Counted from the stretch's first letter, positions 1-6,165 are shown. The stretch is DNA of 10,756 nt from JBGTKH01 sp041744735 (GCA_041744735.1 JBGTKH010000605.1:1-10756); one strand, 5' to 3'. Notes: generated by a model not told the origin, from the sequence alone. Made by a program: numbers and translations.

Positions 1-1
1 C

Positions 2-1540
2 GGCCGAGGCGTGCTCGGCCGCGGCATGTCCGCCGCCACGTTCGCCCCGCCACTGCCCGCCGCGGGCGGCGGCTTAGTAAGCGAACGCACCGCGTTTGTG
101 CCGAAGCTGGAACAAAGCCGCGACGAATTGCGGACGACCGACTACTTGCGCATGGACAAGGACAACGGCCGCGAACTGTGGCGCGTGAGCCTGCGGCTGG
201 GGGCGCTCAGCGACATCGACTACGGCGAGTTCGTTTACGAATTCAAAAAAGCCGTCGAACCGGTGATGGCCGCCTATCGCTACCGCCATCAAGTGCTGGA
301 GACGCTCGATCGGATCCACGCCGCCGATGGCAGCAACGCCTCGTCCGTCTATATCCTCGGGACGGACCCGAAGAAGTACGAAGTGACCGCGGATTCGACC
401 AAACCGTCTTCAGAAACCGTCGCGGATTCCGCTGCGGCACCCGCCGCTGACGCCGAAAAACAGGACATCGACCAAACGAAAATCTTCGCTCAGACTCTGA
501 ACGACCTGCTCGTCAATCGCGGCTTCCGGCGCGGCAGCAGCTTCAAGACCCGCATCGATTGGCACGACCCCGAACTGTATCCGATGAAAGACGGCTTGGC
601 GACGTCGGACGGGTGGGCGGCCAAGCTCGCTCAATTCGATTGCGTCGTCATTGCCGACCACCATGCCGATTACAATCTGGATTTCATCAAGCAGCACGCC
701 AAGCAAGTGATTGACGCCAGCGACCACCAATTCAATCCGCGAGCCGCCGGCGCCCGCACGGCCGCCGAGTTGATGGACGCGGGCGATCCGCACAGCCAGG
801 TGTCGGTGATCTACACGGGGGTCGTGCCGGTCGTGTACAAGGCCCAACGGACGCTGCTGAACAGTTTGGTCAACAGCATTGGCCTGGCGTTCGTGATGAT
901 CGCCTGCGTAATGATGGTGCTGCTGCGCGATTGGGGCCGGCCGCTCGGATTTGGCAACACGATCAATTTCACGGGCGGGTTTGTTTCGATGCTGCCGAAC
1001 GTGTTTCCGGTGATCTTGATCTTCGGAGCAATGGGACATTTGCGAATTCTGGTCGACATCGGCTCGATGATGACCGCCAGTGTGGCGATGGGAGTGGCGG
1101 TCGACGACACGATCCATTTCCTGAATTGGTTCCGTACCGGACTGAGCCAAGGGATGACGCGCCATCAAGCCATCCTGCTCGGCTATCGCCGCTGCGCCAC
1201 AGCAATGACCCAGACCACCATCATCGGCGGCCTCGGCCTGTTCGTATTCGCGCTCAGCACCTTCACACCGACGCAACGTTTCGGCGTGCTGATGCTCACA
1301 CTGCTGGTCGCCGCGCTAATCGGCGACCTAATTATGCTCCCAGCATTACTCGCCGGCCCCCTCGGCCGCTTCTTCGAAGTCGCCAAGAAGACCGAATCCG
1401 CCGTGCCACCCGCTGCGACCTCTTCCGAATCTACCGAGCCCATCCCCGCGCGAGCCGAAACCCCACACAGCACATCGCGCCCCGCCAGTGACATCCCCGC
1501 CGTCCTCCGCCACGACAAAGGCCATCGCCGCGTTCCCTAG
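2..1540 (+). CDS. RND/MMPL-family exporter, C-terminal half (5' end outside window)
   Basis: Inner-membrane transporter of the RND/MMPL superfamily, which moves lipids, drugs or other hydrophobic substrates using ion gradients; the substrate cannot be told here. The frame is open from base 2 with no convincing start, so the gene begins upstream; a GTG at 11 is probably internal. Numbering from that GTG, residues 1-285 look like the second periplasmic loop, with a low-complexity Ala/Ser/Thr insert at about 127-155. Five hydrophobic segments follow (about 286-305, 321-341, 345-368, 400-419, 424-447), matching TM8-12 of the family. The third carries GVAVDDTIHFL (361-371), the paired-aspartate motif of the MMPL/sterol-sensing type proton relay. 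A Pro/Ser/Thr-rich tail of about 55 residues ends the protein and is probably cytoplasmic. The class is secure; the subfamily and substrate are not. Confidence 0.85.
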   Translation, partial: GRGVLGRGMSAATFAPPLPAAGGGLVSERTAFVPKLEQSRDELRTTDYLRMDKDNGRELWRVSLRLGALSDIDYGEFVYEFKKAVEPVMAAYRYRHQVLETLDRIHAADGSNASSVYILGTDPKKYEVTADSTKPSSETVADSAAAPAADAEKQDIDQTKIFAQTLNDLLVNRGFRRGSSFKTRIDWHDPELYPMKDGLATSDGWAAKLAQFDCVVIADHHADYNLDFIKQHAKQVIDASDHQFNPRAAGARTAAELMDAGDPHSQVSVIYTGVVPVVYKAQRTLLNSLVNSIGLAFVMIACVMMVLLRDWGRPLGFGNTINFTGGFVSMLPNVFPVILIFGAMGHLRILVDIGSMMTASVAMGVAVDDTIHFLNWFRTGLSQGMTRHQAILLGYRRCATAMTQTTIIGGLGLFVFALSTFTPTQRFGVLMLTLLVAALIGDLIMLPALLAGPLGRFFEVAKKTESAVPPAATSSESTEPIPARAETPHSTSRPASDIPAVLRHDKGHRRVP

Positions 1541-1578
1541 TGCTTTGAAGACAAAACTAAGATTTTGAAAAAGCACTA
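1538..1578. terminator. Bidirectional hairpin between convergent genes
   Basis: TAGTGCTTT (1538-1546) pairs perfectly with AAAGCACTA (1570-1578). Inside, CAAAA (1552-1556) pairs with TTTTG (1563-1567) around a 6-nt loop. The element lies exactly between two convergent genes, and the first three bases of each arm are the stop codon of the gene reading into it. An A-rich side precedes each arm, but no long T-run follows on either strand, so a shared terminator is an inference from position and symmetry. Confidence 0.6.
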
Positions 1579-2004
1579 CCGCGACGGCGCAGGGACCTCG
1601 AAATCGTGCGTCGAATCGCTCTTGGGAAAATCGCTCCGCGTCTCGAAGGCGGGAAACATCGGCTGGCCCATGGGCTGCATGCCACCTTCGCCGCTTTCGA
1701 TGGACACGCCATCGTAACCGTTCACGACGACCACATAGGCTCCGCCCAGAATGCCTTGGTCGGGCTCCGAACTGTACCGGCCGTCCTTAATCTCCACGAC
1801 GCTTCCCGGACCTGAGTTGCCTTGGGAACTGTCTGGATCGAACGTGATGTTTCCGGCCGGGACCGGCTTTCCGCCGTAGGTGACCGAACCCGACAACTTG
1901 TAGCGCTCCGGTCCGCTCTCGCTGCATCCCAGCATCATCACGGCCAGCAGCAGACAGACGGATCGGAGCCCGGTTACGCGGACAATGGTATAGAGGTAAC
2001 GCAT
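1576..2004 (-). CDS. Small lipoprotein with carboxypeptidase-regulatory-like beta-sandwich
   Basis: Predicted 142-residue lipoprotein. The N-terminus has a basic stretch, a hydrophobic core (about 15-25) and a lipobox-like MLGC with Cys27 as the lipidated residue. The rest reads as a small beta-sandwich of the carboxypeptidase-regulatory/Cna-B-like type: SGSVTYGGKPVPAGNITFDP (about 38-57) is the typical first strands. Such proteins regularly follow DUF1559 genes in planctomycetes; their function is unknown. It starts 9 nt after the DUF1559 stop, and its GAGG ribosome binding site (2012-2015) overlaps that TGA stop, so the two are almost certainly one transcript and possibly translationally coupled. 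The ATG at 2004 has 7-nt spacing. No enzymatic motif is visible. Confidence 0.8.
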   Translation of the reverse strand: MRYLYTIVRVTGLRSVCLLLAVMMLGCSESGPERYKLSGSVTYGGKPVPAGNITFDPDSSQGNSGPGSVVEIKDGRYSSEPDQGILGGAYVVVVNGYDGVSIESGEGGMQPMGQPMFPAFETRSDFPKSDSTHDFEVPAPSR

Positions 2005-2013
2005 GGATTTGCC

Positions 2014-2985
2014 TCAAGGTACGGTGACGACGTTGCCGTCACCGCGAATGGCCAGGTTTCGATAGGTCGTCAGGTCGATCGTTTCGCTCACGAAGTGGGT
2101 CGAGCCGTCGCCGCACAGAAAATGACATCCGCCGTGATGAAAGCTGCCGAAGGTCCGTTGGTGCAGGCCTTGGCCCAGCCCGCCGGGCGGGGGCTTGCCG
2201 CTGGATGCGAACGTGGTGTCGTGTGTTAGGCCGCTGCACTGGCAGATATTGATCTGCAATTGTGCGGCGGCGAGATTGCCGGTAACGGCAGAGCCACCGC
2301 CGCGATTCGTCGACGCCCAGCCCAGCCAATGACTGTCGGTGCGAGCGCCGCGCACGATCTGATATTTGGTTTCGCCGACGACGAACGTGTTGGACGAACC
2401 ATCGGTCATGCTGTAAAAGGCGGTATTGGAGTTCTGGTACAGGACCCCGTTGGTGTAGAAGGCCCGGCCCGAGTCGGACGACGTGCAGCTTGCCGCGCTG
2501 CTTGGCCCACCGCCCATCACGCCGTAATAATTTGTGTGATTTGCGTCTCTCGAGGTTTTGGGAAACGACGGGCATTGAAATGCCTTTAACGGCGTGACCC
2601 AGCCAATCCGGTTCGCAGCGGTCGTAGCCGTAGGGCCTTCTGCATTCGTACAAACGAACTCGCTGCCGAAGTCGAATCGGTCATATAGATTTTGCTGTTC
2701 CAGATACGGGAGAATGGCGACCGTCCAGCTTGATCTGCGGCCGGATGATGTGCAGCTATTGCCGCCGGTGATGATCGCGCCGTAAGGAAACCGCTGGTAA
2801 GTGTCGTGGTAATTGTGCAACGCCAGCCCGATTTGCTTCACGTTGTTGTTGCACTGCGTTCGGCGGGCAGCTTCGCGGGCCGCCTGAACCGCAGGCAGCA
2901 GCAGCGCGACCAGGATGCCGATGATCGCGATCACGACCAGTAACTCCACCAGCGTAAAACCTCTTTTCATTCCGTTGTGTTGCAT
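2014..2985 (-). CDS. DUF1559 prepilin-like protein (H-X9-DG)
   Basis: A 323-residue member of the large planctomycete DUF1559 family. The N-terminus is a type III (prepilin) signal: a short basic leader, cleavage expected at Gly9/Phe10, Glu14 at mature position +5, and a hydrophobic helix to about residue 36. The conserved AAREAARR and a NYHDTY-type segment follow. The C-terminus has the H-X9-DG motif (His283, Asp293-Gly294). These proteins are thought to be exported and assembled like pseudopilins, but their role is not established. The mature part has many cysteines, for instance near CTSS, CPSF, CQC and the C-terminal GGC...LCGDG, so disulfides are possible. The ATG at 2985 is chosen because GAGGAG lies 8 nt upstream; an in-frame TTG at 3015 lies further out and is less likely. 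It is the first gene of a two-gene unit with the lipoprotein. Confidence 0.92.
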   Translation of the reverse strand: MQHNGMKRGFTLVELLVVIAIIGILVALLLPAVQAAREAARRTQCNNNVKQIGLALHNYHDTYQRFPYGAIITGGNSCTSSGRRSSWTVAILPYLEQQNLYDRFDFGSEFVCTNAEGPTATTAANRIGWVTPLKAFQCPSFPKTSRDANHTNYYGVMGGGPSSAASCTSSDSGRAFYTNGVLYQNSNTAFYSMTDGSSNTFVVGETKYQIVRGARTDSHWLGWASTNRGGGSAVTGNLAAAQLQINICQCSGLTHDTTFASSGKPPPGGLGQGLHQRTFGSFHHGGCHFLCGDGSTHFVSETIDLTTYRNLAIRGDGNVVTVP

Positions 2986-2993
2986 GGGTACCG

Positions 2994-2999
2994 CTCCTC
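2994..2999 (-). promoter_or_regulatory. Ribosome binding site fixing the DUF1559 start
   Basis: GAGGAG on the minus strand, 8 nt before the ATG at 2985. It supports that start over an in-frame TTG 30 nt upstream and gives a prepilin leader of normal short length. Confidence 0.75.
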
Positions 3000-3020
3000 G
3001 CCGCAACAGTCGCAACGTTA

Positions 3021-3050
3021 ATTAAGAGTAAAAGAAATGTTAGCGATCAA
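3021..3050 (-). promoter_or_regulatory. Candidate sigma-70 promoter for the DUF1559 operon
   Basis: On the minus strand, TTGATC (3050-3045) and CTTAAT (3026-3021) sit 18 nt apart in an AT-rich patch, each matching four of six consensus bases. Transcription would start near 3014, about 29 nt before the start codon. An 8-bp palindrome CAACGTTG (3048-3055) overlaps the -35 and CAACGTT recurs at 3013-3019 near the start point. The match is weak and unproven. Confidence 0.35.
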
Positions 3051-3235
3051 CGTTGGTGATTCTGACGGATCGAGACCGACGCAGCAACCCCGTCAACAGC
3101 GATCACCTGCGGCCGTAGCAAAATAACACTCGACGTGATGATCGAACTGAACAACAAATAAGCGCTCGACCGCCGCAACCCAAATTCGTACAGCCCGCAA
3201 AGTGCGCGTGAAGAATTACATCGCTAAGCACCACT
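3051..3235. other. Intergenic stretch with no recognised gene
   Basis: About 185 nt between the DUF1559 promoter region and the inverted repeat. I see no ORF with a plausible start and ribosome binding site, no tRNA-like fold and no direct repeats. It is somewhat more AT-rich than the flanking genes, as expected of non-coding sequence. Confidence 0.5.
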
Positions 3236-3324
3236 CGTTTAACCCGTAGCCGCAGGCGAGGGAGTACACATTGACGATGGCCGCCCCGTGATAGCCTCCC
3301 TCGCCTACGGCTACGGGTTAAACG
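3236..3324. repeat. Long inverted repeat, family A, copy 1
   Basis: Two 29-nt arms, 3236-3264 and 3296-3324, pair with one mismatch (C3253 against A3307, a G-U pair in minus-strand RNA) around a 31-nt loop. The outer 26 nt of the left arm, beginning CGTTTAACCCGTAGCCGCAG, are identical to the left arm of the element at 7405-7472, so this is a dispersed family. The loops of the two copies are unrelated. ACT flanks both ends (3233-3235 and 3325-3327), which could be a target duplication or chance. It encodes nothing and is best seen as a REP- or MITE-like palindrome. Confidence 0.85.
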
Positions 3325-3347
3325 ACTAGTTCATCGGCGAAGTACGC

Positions 3348-3535
3348 TCAGCGAACGATGAAGTCTCTCTCCGCCGCATCCATCTCTGCCTCCCACGCGG
3401 CCGTCCACGCGCCGCTGCTGCTCGGCCGTGTAGCCCATCGCCCACTCGAAGCCCACGCGCTGCTGCCAGCGGCCGGTCATGCGTAGTTGCGAGACTCGCC
3501 ATGAGGAGCGATAGAGTTAACGCCAGGCGGATCAT
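3348..3535 (-). pseudogene. Frameshifted small gene with signal-like start
   Basis: A strong ribosome binding site (GGAGGTG, 3549-3543) stands 7 nt before the ATG at 3535, which opens MIRLALTLSLLMASLA, a signal-peptide-like start. That frame then turns into Arg/Gly-rich sequence with poor codon use. A second frame through 3480-3403 reads MTGRWQQRVGFEWAMGYTAE and on to QQRRVD, with every one of the 25 codons after the Met ending in G or C. Dropping one G at 3401/3402 joins it to a third stretch, DAAWEAEMDAAERDFIVR, ending at TGA (3350-3348). The likely ancestral product was about 60 residues, exported, with a charged helical end. Two indels are needed: one between about 3516 and 3480, one at 3401/3402. 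I do not recognise the family. Sequencing error is the alternative to real decay. Confidence 0.55.
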
Positions 3536-3565
3536 GATGTGACACCTCCAGAAGGTTTCGATTCC

Positions 3566-3610
3566 GTAGCCGAAGTTGTGAAACTTCGGAACTGTCACGA
3601 GTTCCGCTAC
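3566..3610. repeat. Compact three-way-junction palindrome
   Basis: An outer stem GTAGC (3566-3570) / GCTAC (3606-3610) encloses two hairpins: CGAAGTT (3571-3577) / AACTTCG (3582-3588) with loop GTGA, and GAACT (3589-3593) / AGTTC (3600-3604) with a 6-nt loop. Only C3605 stays unpaired at the junction, and it could pair with G3588 instead. It lies on the minus strand between the SIS-domain gene and the frameshifted small gene, so it could be a terminator for the first, a leader structure for the second, or a mobile palindrome. Confidence 0.7.
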
Positions 3611-3649
3611 AGTATCCGTCCTGTTTGAAGAATCCGCTTCACCCGATTG

Positions 3650-4444
3650 TCATTCACTTTCTCCGACGTTTTCGTAAAGCTTTGCCAGTCGGTGCGCGTG
3701 TTCGTCGTAGGCAGATTCGAAAAGTTCAGCGGCACGCTGAGCACCCACGACGCACGCTGCAGTAAGAACCTTTGGCGCGTGCCCGGCCGCGGCCAGTCGT
3801 GCGGCGACTTCGGCCTTGAGTGCGTTAATCACCATGCAGCCGCCGACGGTTGAGCCCGGCGAGACCGGTGTGTCCAGCCCGTCGACACTCACCATTGCAT
3901 CGCCCGCGGGAGCGCCAGTATCGAGAACCAGATCGGCAACATCAGTCAGCTTCACTCCACGCGGATGACGCGACGTACTGGCGTCGGCATGGCGGCGGCT
4001 GACCAGCGCGACTACTTTCACGCCGCGGTCGCGAAACAGTTCCGCCATCTCAATCGGCACGATGTTGCATCCGCTGGACGAACACACCAGGGCCGAGTCC
4101 CGTTCAGTAATATCAAAGTTGCGCAGAATGCGTTCAGCCAGCCCGGCGACATTCTCCAGAAACATCGCCTGCCGCTGGCCGTTGGCCCCGACCACTGGAT
4201 TGTGAAACGTCAACGACAGTTCGACGATCGGATTGAAGCCCGGAAACGAACCGTATCGCGGCCACATTTCCTCGACGAAAATCCGGCTGTGTCCGCTGCC
4301 GAACAGATGCACCATGCGGCCGGCGGAAATCGAATCGGCAAACCACTCCGCCGTCCGCTGGATCGCCGCCACTTGTCCAGCGACCGTTTCCAACAACTCG
4401 CGGCAGCGCGCCAGGTACGCCTCGCATGGTCGATCGTTGGTCAA
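3650..4444 (-). CDS. SIS-domain phosphosugar-binding protein (GmhA/UPF0309-like)
   Basis: A 264-residue cytosolic protein with a single SIS domain, the fold used by sugar-phosphate isomerases and sugar-responsive regulators. An N-terminal helix (1-40) leads into HLFGSGHSRIFVEEM (46-60), where GSGHS is the first phosphate-binding loop. VCSSSGCN (120-127) is the second, serine-rich loop, and VVALVSR (144-150) is the following strand. The wording, with WPRYGSFPGF and NPVVGANGQ, fits the uncharacterised UPF0309-type group related to GmhA. No DNA-binding domain is fused, so an enzyme or binding protein is likelier than a regulator. The start is a TTG at 4444, supported by GAGGT six nt upstream. 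It is not in an obvious operon with a sugar pathway, so the substrate cannot be guessed. Confidence 0.82.
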   Translation of the reverse strand: MTNDRPCEAYLARCRELLETVAGQVAAIQRTAEWFADSISAGRMVHLFGSGHSRIFVEEMWPRYGSFPGFNPIVELSLTFHNPVVGANGQRQAMFLENVAGLAERILRNFDITERDSALVCSSSGCNIVPIEMAELFRDRGVKVVALVSRRHADASTSRHPRGVKLTDVADLVLDTGAPAGDAMVSVDGLDTPVSPGSTVGGCMVINALKAEVAARLAAAGHAPKVLTAACVVGAQRAAELFESAYDEHAHRLAKLYENVGESE

Positions 4445-4450
4445 GGCTGG

Positions 4451-4456
4451 ACCTCA
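4451..4456 (-). promoter_or_regulatory. Ribosome binding site supporting a TTG start
   Basis: TGAGGT on the minus strand, 6 nt before TTG 4444-4442. No in-frame ATG gives a comparable full-length N-terminus. The ATG that overlaps this site (MRSSLDQ...) is in another frame. Confidence 0.6.
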
Positions 4457-4495
4457 TTCCGATTTTCAAAGTGTGTCACCGATAGCACGGGTTGC

Positions 4496-4501
4496 AGTAT
4501 A
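4496..4501 (-). promoter_or_regulatory. Candidate -10 element for the SIS-domain gene
   Basis: TATACT on the minus strand matches five of six consensus -10 bases and would start transcription about 45 nt before the TTG codon. I find no good -35 at the expected distance, so this is tentative. Confidence 0.3.
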
Positions 4502-4543
4502 GTTTCGCTGGTTTGGCAAATGTAGTGGGAACGCCGGCCTTTG

Positions 4544-4598
4544 GTAGCTCGGGTCCATTGACCTGTGAGATTCGCTCGGGTCAATGGACCCGAGCTAC
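4544..4598. repeat. Inverted repeat, family B, with alternative fold
   Basis: GTAGCTCGGGTCCATTGACC (4544-4563) pairs perfectly with 4579-4598 around a 15-nt loop, a 20-bp stem. The right half can instead form its own hairpin: GCTCGGGTC (4574-4582) with GACCCGAGC (4587-4595) around loop AATG. The two folds exclude each other. It sits between the divergent SIS-domain gene and tRNA-Val and does not share sequence with the family A repeats. No coding potential. Confidence 0.85.
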
Positions 4599-4626
4599 GT
4601 TGATTGTGTCGCCGCGACTTGCACGA

Positions 4627-4656
4627 TTGACAGTTCCCGTGCGAGCCCACTACGAT
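4627..4656 (+). promoter_or_regulatory. Promoter of tRNA-Val
   Basis: A perfect -35 TTGACA (4627-4632) and a -10 TACGAT (4651-4656, four of six) are separated by 18 nt. The predicted start near 4663 lies about 4 nt before the tRNA, as is common for single tRNA genes. Confidence 0.6.
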
Positions 4657-4666
4657 TGACGCGCGC

Positions 4667-4740
4667 GGGCGATTAGCTCAGTTGGTTAGAGCACCTCGTT
4701 TACACCGAGGGGGTCGGGGGTTCGAGTCCCTCATCGCCCA
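4667..4740 (+). tRNA. tRNA-Val (UAC)
   Basis: Full cloverleaf: acceptor GGGCGAT / ATCGCCC, D-stem GCTC / GAGC with loop AGTTGGTTA, anticodon stem CCTCG / CGAGG with loop TTTACAC, and T-arm GGGGG-TTCGAGT-CCCTC (one G-U pair). The anticodon TAC reads GUA valine codons. The discriminator base is A4740 and CCA is not encoded. No direct repeat of its 3' end was found downstream in the window, so nothing shows it as an integration site here. Confidence 0.97.
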
Positions 4741-4788
4741 TTGCGTTGTACAGAGGCCGCTTGTACCAGGAACTCATGGAGCGTCGTG

Positions 4789-6108
4789 ATGTCGATTTTG
4801 CGAGTTGGCACTGTTGTGGCGTCGATGATTCTTTTGTCCAACCACGCTCTGGCGGAGATCAACCGCGTCAACGTGGCGTTCCAGAATGACGTCCAGAACG
4901 AAGAATATCCCGAGGACCGCATCTTCATCTGCATCATCGGCCAGGATTCGTCGACGGGCAAGAAGCCGTATTGTTACGGCTATGTGACGAAGGATGGGAA
5001 GATGGTGGACATCACGACTGCGTCCGATCCCGACGACTGGTCATTTTCGCTGGCCGACTTGAAGCAGCAAAATTACACCGTCTCCGTTCCGCAAATGAAC
5101 GGCGGCCGAATCAACGTTTCTTACGGGTCGAAATTGAAGCTCCGGGCGAATGCCGACCCCGGGCAACCGTGCGGTGTGGGAATCGTGCAGCCGAGCGAAT
5201 CGGACGCGAACGACCCCAGCTACTTCATCATCTACGACAAGATCGAGTTCACGCTGAACGGCCAATACAGCGATCCGACTTCAACGGCCATCTTTGTGAA
5301 CACGACGCAGGTCGACTTCTTCGGCATCCCGATGCAGATTCAGTTGGACGGTGCTCGCGGGAAACAGTTGTCCGGCAAGTTGAATGTCGACCGAGCCGGC
5401 GTGTTTCAGGCGTTTGCTGCATCGACGACGCCCGCGGCATTTCAGAAACTGATCGTCGTCAATCCGCAGACGAAGGACAACGTGCGGATCACGGCGCCGA
5501 ACAAATTTCCCACCGTCTTTACGCCTCAATCGCCCGGAACGCCGTTTCCGGCGGACTATTTCGATCCGCACATCGTCGCGTTTTGGAAGACGTACTTGGC
5601 GAGCAACCAGCCGCTGAAGAAATTGACGATCGCACTGTCCGAAGGCGGCGGGATCACCAGCGCTGTGGGGACCGCCACTGGCACCGCACCGGATTTCAAG
5701 GACGGGCAACTCAACTTTGTGGACAACCTGGGGAACAAGTACGTTGTCCGGCGTCCCACTTCGATGAACGTGTTCGGTTGCGACGGCGCGTTCGATCTCG
5801 ACATGAGTTTGCCCACGGCTCAGAAGAACGCCGACGGGGCCATCAAGCGGCAAATCGCCGCCGCCATGAACCGGTCCGTCGAATCCTATGATCCGACGCT
5901 GTGGTGCTCGAACCAAACACCCGCCGTGTTCTACGCCAAGCCGATTACGAACCACTTTTCCCACATCTTCCACACACTCGCCGACACGTCGGACGGCGGC
6001 GAGGGAGGCATCTACGGCTTCGCCTACGACGACGTGTGCAACAAGAGTTCCACGCTGGTCGATACCAAGCCCACAACCCTGACCGTGCACCTGCTCAAGT
6101 TTGACTGA
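4789..6108 (+). CDS. Secreted GH64-type beta-1,3-glucanase
   Basis: A 439-residue exported protein. A signal peptide (1-22, cleavage after ALA) precedes a body resembling glycoside hydrolase family 64, laminaripentaose-producing beta-1,3-glucanases with a beta-barrel plus thaumatin-like domain. Typical stretches are DKIEFTLNG (150-158), TTQVDFFGIPM (172-182), a YFDPHIVAFW segment mid-protein, VFGCDGAF, RQIAAAMNRSV and, near the end, GFAYDDVC. By analogy with the characterised Streptomyces enzyme, Glu153 and Asp176 are candidate catalytic residues; I assigned these by eye. It would cleave external beta-1,3-glucans such as laminarin or curdlan. The ATG at 4789 has GGAG 7 nt upstream and gives the signal peptide; an in-frame TTG at 4741 abuts the tRNA and is unlikely. 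It lies 48 nt after tRNA-Val, same strand, without a visible terminator between. Confidence 0.8.
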   Translation: MSILRVGTVVASMILLSNHALAEINRVNVAFQNDVQNEEYPEDRIFICIIGQDSSTGKKPYCYGYVTKDGKMVDITTASDPDDWSFSLADLKQQNYTVSVPQMNGGRINVSYGSKLKLRANADPGQPCGVGIVQPSESDANDPSYFIIYDKIEFTLNGQYSDPTSTAIFVNTTQVDFFGIPMQIQLDGARGKQLSGKLNVDRAGVFQAFAASTTPAAFQKLIVVNPQTKDNVRITAPNKFPTVFTPQSPGTPFPADYFDPHIVAFWKTYLASNQPLKKLTIALSEGGGITSAVGTATGTAPDFKDGQLNFVDNLGNKYVVRRPTSMNVFGCDGAFDLDMSLPTAQKNADGAIKRQIAAAMNRSVESYDPTLWCSNQTPAVFYAKPITNHFSHIFHTLADTSDGGEGGIYGFAYDDVCNKSSTLVDTKPTTLTVHLLKFD

Positions 6109-6143
6109 GCGGCGGCGCCGATCCACTGCGACGCTCGTCACGG

Positions 6144-6165
6144 CACTGCTTCGGAGCAAGCAGTG
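6144..6165. terminator. Hairpin between convergent glucanase and purM
   Basis: CACTGCTT (6144-6151) pairs perfectly with AAGCAGTG (6158-6165) around loop CGGAGC. A competing small hairpin GCT-TCGG-AGC lies inside. It lies midway in the 72-nt gap between two convergent stop codons, so a shared terminator is likely, although no T-run follows on either strand. Confidence 0.55.

Noticed and set aside
410..1276. A 288-codon open frame antisense to the exporter
   Set aside because: It is His/Gln/Arg-rich and mirrors transmembrane codons of the exporter; no recognisable protein.
3236..3324. Family A inverted repeat as a CRISPR repeat or terminator
   Set aside because: There is no periodic array of repeats and spacers, and the second copy lies between divergent genes, where a terminator is not expected.
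4716..4740. The tRNA-Val 3' end as an attachment site of a genomic island
   Set aside because: No second copy of the tRNA 3' end and no integrase appear in the window.
5281..6159. A 292-codon open frame antisense to the glucanase
   Set aside because: Composition is biased (Arg, Val, Gly), there is no ribosome binding site, and the sense strand has a signal peptide and family motifs.
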